A DNA stretch of 21,823 nt from Lachnospiraceae bacterium (lineage in GTDB: Bacteria; Bacillota_A; Clostridia; Lachnospirales; Lachnospiraceae). Shown in pieces: positions 1-5,773 of this stretch. Location of the stretch: positions 1-21,823 of the forward strand of contig SFGN01000080.1 in assembly GCA_004556565.1 (NCBI GenBank). Direction: 5' to 3'. Position 1 is the stretch's first letter. Each line of letters opens with the position of its first letter. The position numbers and the translations under genes are program-made. Below the pieces are notes generated by a model. The model was not told where the DNA came from and did not search any database. It worked only from the letters and a program-made list of their open reading frames with translations.

Positions 1-227
1 CAAATGCAGAAAAAATGTCCGTTGTAAGGTGAGAGGGGGGTGAAATCCAAAAGAGCCAAACTGAATGACCGTCCAAGGGATACTTTCTCCGGGGAAGCAC
101 GCGATGAGACGAGCGTACCAAGGAGAAAAGAAAACGGCACAGCGCCGAAAAGGGTTGCCTGTCAGAGTCCTGCGGATAGAACGGCGAAGTAATCAACCAC
201 AAATCAGGAAAGGAAGGTATTTTGCCT
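1..227 (+). other. Leader region upstream of xis in element 1, no confident gene
   Basis: No confident gene lies here. The segment from AATGACCGTCC (63-73) to the xis start shares short blocks with the leader of the second element (14488-14652): AATGACCGTCC, GCACAGCGCC, TGCCTG, AGAACGGC and CACAAATCA, in the same order. A frame opening at ATG 65 runs into xis, but its protein sequence is not conserved with the equivalent frame in element 2 and it lacks a clear ribosome binding site. A TTTCTCC (84-90) / GGAGAAA (122-128) pairing is possible. I read this as a regulatory leader of the xis-int operon. The promoter and any repressor of element 1 lie before the window. Confidence 0.45.
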
Positions 228-425
228 ATGGCAGAACAGTCGTTTATGAGAATTGAAGAAGTAGCGCAGGAATTGGGCGTGTCCAAGTCCTATGCCTACA
301 AAATCGTGCAGAAACTCAATCAGGAATTAAAAGAAAAGGGATACCTGACCATTTCAGGGCGGGTAAACCGCAAGTATTTTCAGGAAAAAGCCTGCTACAG
401 AGGGCTGGAAAGGAAGGATTCATAA
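228..425 (+). CDS. xis: Excisionase-like small HTH protein, element 1
   Basis: This 65-aa protein carries a MerR/excisionase-type winged helix, with MRIEEVAQELGVSKSYAYKI as the helix-turn-helix and an ISGRVNRKYF wing. Such proteins bend DNA at element ends and direct the tyrosine integrase toward excision. I chose ATG 228, which follows an AGGAAGG site and sits in the GCCTATGG context shared by other starts here; a TTG six bases upstream is less likely. The stop codon overlaps the integrase start by one base (TAATG), so the two genes are translationally coupled. The protein is clearly homologous to the 62-aa product at 14653-14841 (shared EEVA, KSYAYK/TSFAYK and GRxNRxYF patterns). The function is inferred from family and position. 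Confidence 0.85.
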   Translation: MAEQSFMRIEEVAQELGVSKSYAYKIVQKLNQELKEKGYLTISGRVNRKYFQEKACYRGLERKDS

Positions 426-1495
426 TGGCAGTCTATAAGGAAGAAAAAACGAACACATGGCGTGTGATCTACCGCTATACGGACTGGACAGGAGAGCGCA
501 AGCAATCGCAAAGACGCGGTTTCAAGACAAAGCGGGAAGCACTGGCTTGGGAGCGTGAACAGCTCAATAAATCCACCGCCGATCTGGATATGACGTTTGC
601 GAGCTTCGTGGAGCAGTACACGGCAGATATGAAGACCCGTATTAAGGAAAACACATGGGCAACGAAAGACCATATCATCCGCACCAAGCTGCTGCCCTAC
701 TTCGGAAAGTTGAAAATGTGCAATATCACGGCACAGCAGATCATCACCTGGCAAAACGAAATGCTGGATCATAAGGATGAAAACGGCAAGAAATATTCGC
801 CTGTCTATCTCCGCTCCGTGAACAGTCAACTCAGTGCCATCTTCAATCATGCCGTGCGATACTACAATCTTCGGGAAAACCCATGTAAAAAGGCCGGCAG
901 CATGGGCAAGAAGAAAAACCGGGAAATGCTTTTCTGGACCAAAGAGGAATATCTGAAATTTGCCGAAGTTATGATGGACAAGCCGCTATCCTTTTACGCC
1001 TTCGAAATGCTCTACTGGTGCGGCATCCGCGAAGGAGAACTTCTGGCGCTGACACCCGCAGATTTTGATTTTGAAAAATGCACCGTGTCAATCACAAAAT
1101 CCTATCAGCGCTTGAATGGACAGGATTTGATCACAACGCCCAAAACCGAGAAAAGCAACCGCATCATAAAAATGCCGCAGTTCCTCGCAGATGAAATGCA
1201 GGACTATCTGAAACAGCTTTATGGCATTGAGCCAAATGACCGGATGTTCACTGTCACAAAGAGCTATCTCCACCGTGAGATGGACAGAGGCGCAAAGGAA
1301 GCAGGCGTTAAGCGTATCCGGATTCACGACATCCGTCATAGCGCAGTTTCGCTGCTGATCGACATGGGATTCTCCGCAACAGCGATTGCCGACCGCGTAG
1401 GGCATGAGAGCATCGACATCACCTATAATTACGCGCACCTGTTCCCGTCCAAGCAGACAGAGATGGCTGAGAAGTTAAATATGGAAAGGGGGTAA
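425..1495 (+). CDS. int: Tyrosine recombinase / site-specific integrase, element 1
   Basis: This 356-aa phage-type integrase has an N-terminal arm-binding region (Arm-DNA-bind/AP2-like, about residues 1-60), a SAM-like core-binding domain (about 60-160) and a catalytic domain. The catalytic residues are visible: Arg202 in GIREGE, Lys in TPKTEKSNR, His301-x-x-Arg304 in HDIRHS, His327 in VGHES, and the likely nucleophile Tyr336 in NYAHLF. It would catalyse integration and excision of element 1. It is closely similar along its whole length to the integrase at 14842-15927, and in the catalytic half long stretches are identical. The gene overlaps xis by one base and is followed closely by the mobC-like gene. 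It looks intact. Confidence 0.95.
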   Translation: MAVYKEEKTNTWRVIYRYTDWTGERKQSQRRGFKTKREALAWEREQLNKSTADLDMTFASFVEQYTADMKTRIKENTWATKDHIIRTKLLPYFGKLKMCNITAQQIITWQNEMLDHKDENGKKYSPVYLRSVNSQLSAIFNHAVRYYNLRENPCKKAGSMGKKKNREMLFWTKEEYLKFAEVMMDKPLSFYAFEMLYWCGIREGELLALTPADFDFEKCTVSITKSYQRLNGQDLITTPKTEKSNRIIKMPQFLADEMQDYLKQLYGIEPNDRMFTVTKSYLHREMDRGAKEAGVKRIRIHDIRHSAVSLLIDMGFSATAIADRVGHESIDITYNYAHLFPSKQTEMAEKLNMERG

Positions 1496-1501
1496 TTGAA
1501 A

Positions 1502-1837
1502 ATGTCACTGAAAAACCGAGACAACCACAACCGCTGGCGCAACAAGACTGTTGCTTTCCGGGTATCACCGGAGGAAGATGCGCAAATCGAAACCTTTGTC
1601 AAGCTCTCCGGGCTGACGAAGCAGGACTACATCACCCGCCGCCTGACCTACAAGGATGTGGTGGTGCAGGGCAATCCGAGAGTTTACAAGGCGCTGCGCG
1701 ACCAGCTTGCCGCCGTGCTGGACGAGCTGCGACGTATTGAAGCGGGCGACAGCGTGAACGACGAACTGCTTGATGTGATTGAAATGATCGCCGTCATCAT
1801 GGATGGCATGAAGGAGGAAAATGCCTATGGAGAATGA
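1502..1837 (+). CDS. MobC-like relaxosome accessory protein, element 1
   Basis: This 111-aa basic protein has a ribbon-helix-helix-like start (NKTVAFRVSPEEDAQIE) and the LSGLTKQDYI pattern seen in MobC-type mobilization proteins of Gram-positive elements. Such proteins bind oriT and help the relaxase open the strands. I chose ATG 1502 because the GGGGG at 1488-1492 is the ribosome binding site; a TTG at 1496 is possible. The gene follows the integrase by six bases and overlaps the next gene by 11 bases. The orthologue in element 2 (15917-16252) shares VAFR(V/M)SPEE, LSGLTKQDY, GNPRVYKALR and AAVL(D/S)EL(R/K)RIE. The role is inferred from family resemblance and position. Confidence 0.75.
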   Translation: MSLKNRDNHNRWRNKTVAFRVSPEEDAQIETFVKLSGLTKQDYITRRLTYKDVVVQGNPRVYKALRDQLAAVLDELRRIEAGDSVNDELLDVIEMIAVIMDGMKEENAYGE

Positions 1838-2943
1838 AAACTATAAAAAGGAAACGACCGTCCCGGACACATCTGTTGGCGCAGATGATGGACAGCCGCT
1901 TCACAATTCAACTGAGAACAGTATATCCGCTTTTGATGAAGAAATCAACGGTGATTTTCAAAACAACTCGGAAAGTCTTGACGAAATCTACCGTAGGATG
2001 CAGCGATTGACAGACCCGCATTACCTGCACACGATCTCCATGACAGAGCTGTACCAGACCGCGTATCAGAGCAGGCCGCCCATTATCGACGGCTTGCTCT
2101 ACGCGGGCGCGTACATCCTCGCAGGTGCGCCAAAGATCGGCAAATCATTTCTGGTGGCGCAGATCGCCTATCATGTCAGCACCGGCAAAGCGCTGTGGGA
2201 CTACGAAGTCCATCCCGGTACGGTGCTGTACCTTGCCTTGGAGGACGATTTTCAGCGCATCCAGAGCCGTATGTTCATGATGTACGGCGTCAACGACACC
2301 GACCGGCTGCGCTTTGCAACTGCGGCGGGCAAGATCGGAAACGGGCTGGACGAGCAGCTTGAGAATTTCGTGTGCGAGCATCCCGACACCAAACTCATTA
2401 TCATCGACACCATGCAGAAGATCCGGGAGGTCGGCGGCGAAGCATACAGCTACGCCAGCGATTATGAGATCATCGGTCGGCTCAAGCAATTTGCCGACAA
2501 GCACTGCATCTGCGTTCTGACTGTTCACCACACCCGCAAGCAGCCTGCCGGTGACAGCTTCGAAATGATCTCCGGTACAACCGTTAGAGGCAACCATCGA
2601 CGTGGTGGGGCGCGACCAGCAGGATCAGATTCTCTATCTGAAAAAGGATGCCGACACACAGATCTGGAATCTCGAAAAGGTGGAAAACGAACTGCACAAA
2701 GAGCCACCCGATCATATTCTGGAAGCTGTCTCTGGTCTGGTGTCCGCAGAACAGCCGGTATGGACAGGCTCTCCCTCCGAGCTTGCCGATGTTGTTTCTG
2801 TCGGCATGGCGGCAAATGCACTGAGCAAGTATCTGAATGTGAAGTCCGGCAGGCTGCTGGATGAATTCCACGTCCGCTATGAGAACAAAGTCCGGCACGA
2901 AGGGCGGCGTATCACGCTGACCTTCATAGCCAAAAACGAATAA
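1827..2943 (+). pseudogene. RepA-like AAA ATPase, broken by internal deletion and frameshift
   Basis: The 5' part (1827-2580) encodes a RecA-fold ATPase of the RepA/AAA_25 type, with Walker A GAPKIGKS, Walker B LIIIDT and TVHHTRK. After ISGTT the frame fails. The other frame then carries the family's expected C-terminal half, from LEATIDVVGRDQQDQ (starting near 2584) to the stop at 2941-2943. The span is 1117 bases, one more than a multiple of three, so a single intact product is impossible. In related proteins a segment of about 20 or more residues sits at this joint, so the likely cause is a deletion not divisible by three. ATG 1827 is preferred over ATG 1821 because the AGGAGG at 1811-1816 lies ten bases upstream. 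The product would have served element replication or processing and is probably non-functional. Confidence 0.8.
1860..1893 (+). other. Hairpin with TTGGCG loop inside the repA 5' end, element 1
   Basis: ATCTG (1871-1875) pairs with CAGAT (1882-1886) around the loop TTGGCG, and GTCC (1860-1863) can pair with GGAC (1890-1893). The block TCTGTTGGCGCAGAT recurs unchanged in element 2 at 16278-16292, where the flanking stem differs in sequence but still pairs. It encodes part of the shared peptide motif SVGAD, so some conservation may be coding. A regulatory or origin-type hairpin is an inference. Confidence 0.45.
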
Positions 2944-2957
2944 GCCGCGCGACAGCT

Positions 2958-3002
2958 GCGACGGTTGCAACGGTGAAAATGATACCGTAAAACAACCGTC
3001 GC
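2958..3002 (+). other. Inverted repeat just after the repA-like gene, element 1
   Basis: GCGACGGTTG (2958-2967) pairs perfectly with CAACCGTCGC (2993-3002), with an inner CGGT/ACCG. It starts 15 bases after the repA stop and is followed by further GCAA/TTGC-type repeats up to the ribosome binding site of the next gene. No T-run follows. Element 2 has an unrelated palindrome at the same place (17370-17410). It could be a weak terminator, an mRNA-stabilising stem or part of an origin; the sequence does not decide. Confidence 0.5.
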
Positions 3003-3038
3003 AATCGTTGCGACCGTCGCGGAAAGGAGCAATACAGA

Positions 3039-3293
3039 ATGAAAACCGTACAAATCCCCTATGACCTGTTTCTCGACCTTGCCATGTACCATCTGCGGGG
3101 CGAGGATGATTACGAAGAAGAAATCCGTCAGGGCTTGGAGCAGAAGCTCGATGCCATGCTGAACCGTCAGCTCTATTCCCGGTACAAAACGGCACCCACT
3201 GAGGAAGAACGCGAACAGGCGCGGCAGGAATATCTTGACCGGCGCGGCGTTCCGCAGAGCTATCGATGGACTGTTCCTCCATGGGAGCTGTGA
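3039..3293 (+). CDS. Small acidic protein of mobile elements, function unknown
   Basis: This 84-aa protein, rich in Glu, Arg and Tyr, begins MKTVQIPYDLFLDLAMYHL and ends with a Trp-rich tail. It resembles short proteins commonly found next to relaxase genes in clostridial mobile elements, which databases sometimes label 'complexin-2' without functional meaning. A good ribosome binding site (GGAAAGGAGC) precedes ATG 3039. It lies between the repA-like gene and oriT, and I see no counterpart in element 2. No signal peptide or membrane segment is visible. I do not assign a function. Confidence 0.75.
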   Translation: MKTVQIPYDLFLDLAMYHLRGEDDYEEEIRQGLEQKLDAMLNRQLYSRYKTAPTEEEREQARQEYLDRRGVPQSYRWTVPPWEL

Positions 3294-3315
3294 CAGGAGC
3301 GTGCCACGCTCCTGT
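3293..3315 (+). other. Perfect 9-bp hairpin overlapping a stop codon
   Basis: ACAGGAGCG (3293-3301) and CGCTCCTGT (3307-3315) form a perfect stem with the loop TGCCA, starting on the last base of the stop codon of the 84-aa gene. No T-run follows, so it is at best a weak terminator or an mRNA 3'-end stabiliser. Confidence 0.5.
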
Positions 3316-3450
3316 GGTTGGCAGACACGGCAGCGCATGGGCTGCTGTCTCCTCGCGTCCCCCGTCCCCATCGAAAAATCCGCAGAGTTTGAGATGGATG
3401 TGGGCAGGAGATTATGAGCAGTGGTTGTCTGCAAATAAGCTGCTGACCAC

Positions 3451-3515
3451 GCCGGTTTTTGCGGTTTGTATCCACACCGCAAACCGTAAAACCGGCAGAG
3501 GCTTCCGCAGAAGCC
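3451..3515 (+). other. Pair of hairpins at the left of the oriT region, element 1
   Basis: A long hairpin is formed by GCCGGTTTT (3451-3459) and AAAACCGGC (3488-3496), with inner CGGTTTG (3462-3468) / CAAACCG (3480-3486). Immediately after it, GGCTTC (3500-3505) and GAAGCC (3510-3515) close a CGCA tetraloop. Element 2 has a matching CGCA-loop hairpin at 17489-17506 with an altered but still paired stem. Inverted repeats next to a relaxase gene are typical of oriT, so I place these in the transfer origin region. Confidence 0.55.
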
Positions 3516-3526
3516 GCATACCCCCT

Positions 3527-3606
3527 CGGAGAGCCCACGATACTTTGCAGCCGCAGGATGAAAGTATCATAGTGGGTTATTACACTTCCGCAGAAGTGCC
3601 TCTCCG
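3527..3606 (+). other. oriT: Candidate oriT / three-way-junction structure, element 1
   Basis: The outer stem is CGGAGAG (3527-3533) with CTCTCCG (3600-3606). Stem A is CCCAC plus GATACTTT (3534-3546) with AAAGTATC (3561-3568), a three-base ATA bulge, and GTGGG (3572-3576). Stem B is CACTTC (3583-3588) with GAAGTG (3593-3598) around CGCA. The relaxase gene starts 48 bases downstream. The same architecture occurs at 17531-17619 in element 2, where CGGAGAGCCCACGA and TCATAGTGGGTTA are kept and other stem bases change in compensating pairs. MobV-type relaxases usually act at an inverted-repeat site just upstream of their own gene. The nic site cannot be placed from sequence. Confidence 0.65.
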
Positions 3607-3653
3607 AAAGCTCCCCCGTCCTGCACAATCTGAAATCAGGAGGTAAACTGCCT

Positions 3654-4889
3654 ATGGCAAGAGGCGACGGTATTCACCGTACCAGCGCAAGAAACGCAAG
3701 AATGAAAGATACAGACATCGACAACGCACAGGCGCATAATGAGCGCGAAAAATCGTCGTATGTCAATCAGGACATCGTTCCTGAACGGACACAATACAAT
3801 GTCCATTTCAAAACACCAACCGCCGGGTACAAGGAGATGTTCGAGCAGATGCGCTCTGACGGCGTGATCTCCACACGCGGTCTGAAAGCGGATGCTGAGA
3901 AATTCGGAGAGCTGATCTTCGACGTCAACTCCGCCTACTTTTTCAACCACGGCGGCTATGACTTTGCAAAACAATTTTACGCCGATGCCTACAAAGCTGC
4001 AATCAAAATTGTGGGCGGCGAGCAATACATCCTATCGGCGGTCATGCACGCCGACGAGCGCAACCGCGCCATGTCCGACGCGCTGGGACAAGACGTGTAT
4101 CACTACCAAGAAAAGCAAATCCTGTGGTCGAAGCGCTGCAAGGATGAGTCGCTTCGCGGCACGGTCAAGGAGATAATCCAGCAGGTCAGCATGAGCAAGA
4201 AGTGGGACTCCAAGCCCGCGCTAGACGAGAACGGTACGCCGATTCTGAGCGCCAAGGGCAAGCCTGTTCTCAAAAAATCCTACAGCGTTTTGCAGGACGA
4301 TTTCTTCCGGTATATGTGCGACGCCGGGTACGACGATGTGGAGCGCGGCGAACGCGGTAGCTCCGAGGAACACCTGACGGTGACGCAGTTCAAGGTGCAG
4401 CAGGAACAGGCGCGGCTGGCAGAACTCACAGAGCAGAACCGCCAGCAGGAACAGCAGGTAGCGACGCTCGGCAGACAGATTGAGAAAATTCGGAATCAGC
4501 AGGTCGATGTGGCGGCTATCGAAAAGATTGAGGCGAAGTCCGTTCCCTTCTCAAGCAAGGTTGCCGTGGAGCGTGAGGATTTTGAACGCCTGTCCACGCT
4601 TGCAAAGAAGTACATTACAGCCGAGAAAAAGGAATCCAAATTGCAAAAGGCTCTGGACGCAGCAAACAGACTGATTGCAAAGCTCAAAGCAGAGATCACC
4701 GGTCTGAAACAGGAGCTTTCCGAGTACAAATCCGTTCGCAGCAAGCTCCGCACATCAGATCTGGAACGCGAGAACGCAGAGCTTCGAGGAAAAGTGCAGC
4801 GCTACGAGGATGTGATCCAGCGCAATAACCTCTGGCATTTCTTCCGTCCGCGAAGAGAAAAGGTGGCAACGCGCGACGATGAACGCTGA
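3654..4889 (+). CDS. MobV/Pre-type relaxase lacking its HxH metal-binding motif
   Basis: This 411-aa plasmid recombination/mobilization protein has an N-terminal relaxase domain (about residues 1-240) and a long Gln/Glu/Lys-rich coiled coil (about 245-370). It would nick oriT and lead the strand into a recipient. The HADE part of motif III is present in VMHADERNRAM. The following YHYHLH block, intact in element 2 (His147, His149, His151), is missing here: after His150-Tyr151 the protein runs directly into QEKQILWSKRC. Aligned with element 2, nine residues (27 bp) are lost in frame at about base 4107. The metal site should therefore be crippled while the rest of the protein stays open. ATG 3654 follows AGGAGG (3638-3643) in the GCCTATGG context. 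No downstream gene overlaps it. Confidence 0.88.
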   Translation: MARGDGIHRTSARNARMKDTDIDNAQAHNEREKSSYVNQDIVPERTQYNVHFKTPTAGYKEMFEQMRSDGVISTRGLKADAEKFGELIFDVNSAYFFNHGGYDFAKQFYADAYKAAIKIVGGEQYILSAVMHADERNRAMSDALGQDVYHYQEKQILWSKRCKDESLRGTVKEIIQQVSMSKKWDSKPALDENGTPILSAKGKPVLKKSYSVLQDDFFRYMCDAGYDDVERGERGSSEEHLTVTQFKVQQEQARLAELTEQNRQQEQQVATLGRQIEKIRNQQVDVAAIEKIEAKSVPFSSKVAVEREDFERLSTLAKKYITAEKKESKLQKALDAANRLIAKLKAEITGLKQELSEYKSVRSKLRTSDLERENAELRGKVQRYEDVIQRNNLWHFFRPRREKVATRDDER

Positions 4890-5061
4890 TGTCGTGTTGA
4901 GCTGAGAAAAACCGATTTTATCAAATGGGAGCGTCCAGATCGAGCAGCGTATCATTTGGGCGCTCCCCATTCAAAAATCAACCTGTTTTTGCAGGTGTAG
5001 AGCTGAGAAAAAATTTCGAAAATGCGCCTGTTTTTGCAGAACAGGCAGAAACGGAGGCAAT
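4890..5061 (+). other. Intergenic region with hairpins and a repeated CCTGTTTTTGCAG block
   Basis: There is no gene here. GGGAGCG (4927-4933) can pair with CGCTCCC (4961-4967) after the relaxase gene. Then ACCTG/CAGGT (4981-4996) and GCCTGTT/AACAGGC (5025-5045) form two hairpins that share the block CCTGTTTTTGCAG. Two copies of GAGCTGAGAAAAA are also present (near 4899 and 5001). These duplicated segments precede the ribosome binding site ACGGAGG of the next gene. Their function is not clear; a weak terminator followed by a duplicated leader is plausible. Confidence 0.4.
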
Positions 5062-5367
5062 ATGAAAACCGGACTGACTAAGAGGCAGAAAACGACCTGC
5101 ATCTATTTTGACGAAGCTGGCAAAACCGTCGAAATTCAGACGCATAATACCGCGCTCAAAAAGCGGATAACACAGTATGCAGCAAAACATCCCGATTTGT
5201 GCAGGCAGACCGACGATGACGAACAGGGCGGTCTTACTTTTGAGATTGACCGCAGGCGATTCGCTGTCCGTTTGACTGCGCCGTATTCGGATGAGCGCCG
5301 AAAGGCGGCAAGTGAACTTGCCAAGAGAAACGGACTGAAAGGACGAGATAGAACCGGAAGTAAGTGA
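5062..5367 (+). CDS. Conserved hypothetical protein of mobile elements
   Basis: This 101-aa basic soluble protein has a strong ribosome binding site (CGGAGG) before ATG 5062. It has mixed alpha/beta character with a C-terminal Arg/Lys-rich helix (DERRKAASELAKRNGLKGR). It resembles short hypothetical proteins that often follow relaxase genes in Bacillota elements, but I know no function for it. No catalytic motif, signal peptide or membrane span is visible. It is the last gene of the element 1 backbone before base composition shifts at the defence cargo, and it is followed by a strong hairpin at 5378-5413. Confidence 0.7.
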   Translation: MKTGLTKRQKTTCIYFDEAGKTVEIQTHNTALKKRITQYAAKHPDLCRQTDDDEQGGLTFEIDRRRFAVRLTAPYSDERRKAASELAKRNGLKGRDRTGSK

Positions 5368-5377
5368 TTTATCTGCT

Positions 5378-5413
5378 AATGTCCATAGGAGCCGCCAAGC
5401 TCCTATGGACATT
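5378..5413 (+). terminator. Perfect 15-bp hairpin between element backbone and defence cargo
   Basis: AATGTCCATAGGAGC (5378-5392) pairs without mismatch with GCTCCTATGGACATT (5399-5413) around CGCCAA. It lies ten bases after the stop of the 101-aa gene. No run of Ts follows on either strand, so intrinsic termination is uncertain, but a stem this strong at a gene end and module boundary is probably a terminator or transcript-end stabiliser. Confidence 0.5.
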
Positions 5414-5445
5414 GTTGTGAGCAAGAAATATTGGTAATTACGTAC

Positions 5446-5474
5446 TTGTTCCCTGATCCAAAGTATGATATACT
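5446..5474 (+). promoter_or_regulatory. Probable promoter of the defence operon
   Basis: TTGTTC (5446-5451), a 17-base spacer and TATACT (5469-5474) form a plausible sigma-A promoter 72 bases before the XRE gene. CTTGTT (5445-5450) and AACAAG (5478-5483) are an inverted repeat bracketing the promoter and could be an operator for the downstream XRE protein. A GATCC (5455-5459) lies inside the spacer. Confidence 0.55.
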
Positions 5475-5546
5475 GATAACAAGTTCAGCGAAAGCTGATT
5501 TTTACTCATTAAAATATGAATTCAATTTACTGTTGGAGTGAAGGAC

Positions 5547-5759
5547 ATGGCTGTAAGTTACAAGAAATTATGGAAGCTGCTAATTGATAAGGATATGAAG
5601 AAAAAGGACCTTTGCGCAGCAGCAGGCATCAGCCATGCATCAATGGCAAAGCTCGGTAAAAATGAAAATGTTACAACCGATGTTCTTGTGAAGATTTGTA
5701 CCGCTTTGCAATGCGATATTGGTGATATAATGGAACTTACACCCGAGGTCAAAGCCTGA
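5547..5759 (+). CDS. Small XRE-family regulator of the restriction-modification operon
   Basis: This 70-aa protein is almost entirely a Cro/CI-type helix-turn-helix: KKKDLCAAAGISHASMAKLG is the HTH core and VLVKICTALQCDIGDIMEL the dimer-like tail. Small XRE proteins of this type often sit just upstream of DNA methyltransferase genes and act like the controller proteins of restriction systems. I chose ATG 5547, eight bases after GGAG; a GTG at 5538 is also in frame. It is separated from the methyltransferase gene by 14 bases. The flanking inverted repeat at its promoter suggests autoregulation, but that is inference. Confidence 0.85.
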   Translation: MAVSYKKLWKLLIDKDMKKKDLCAAAGISHASMAKLGKNENVTTDVLVKICTALQCDIGDIMELTPEVKA

Positions 5760-5773
5760 GAGGAGACGGCAAA

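Noticed and set aside
65..256. Possible 63-aa protein in the xis leader
   Set aside because: No clear ribosome binding site, and its sequence is not conserved with the corresponding frame of element 2 (14489-14677); the shared signal is at the nucleotide level.
395..850. Long minus-strand open frame opposite the integrase
   Set aside because: It is a shadow of a well-supported integrase gene, with no ribosome binding site and no recognisable domain.
2580..2602. Programmed ribosomal frameshift in the repA-like gene
   Set aside because: No slippery heptamer or suitable downstream stem is evident, and a family segment appears to be missing, so deletion explains it better.
2584..3282. Long minus-strand frame opposite the repA 3' end and the 84-aa gene
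   Set aside because: Composition-driven shadow with no domain; the plus strand carries family-matching protein sequence.
3260..3646. Overlapping frames on both strands across the oriT region
   Set aside because: They run through conserved inverted repeats, lack ribosome binding sites and have no recognisable sequence.
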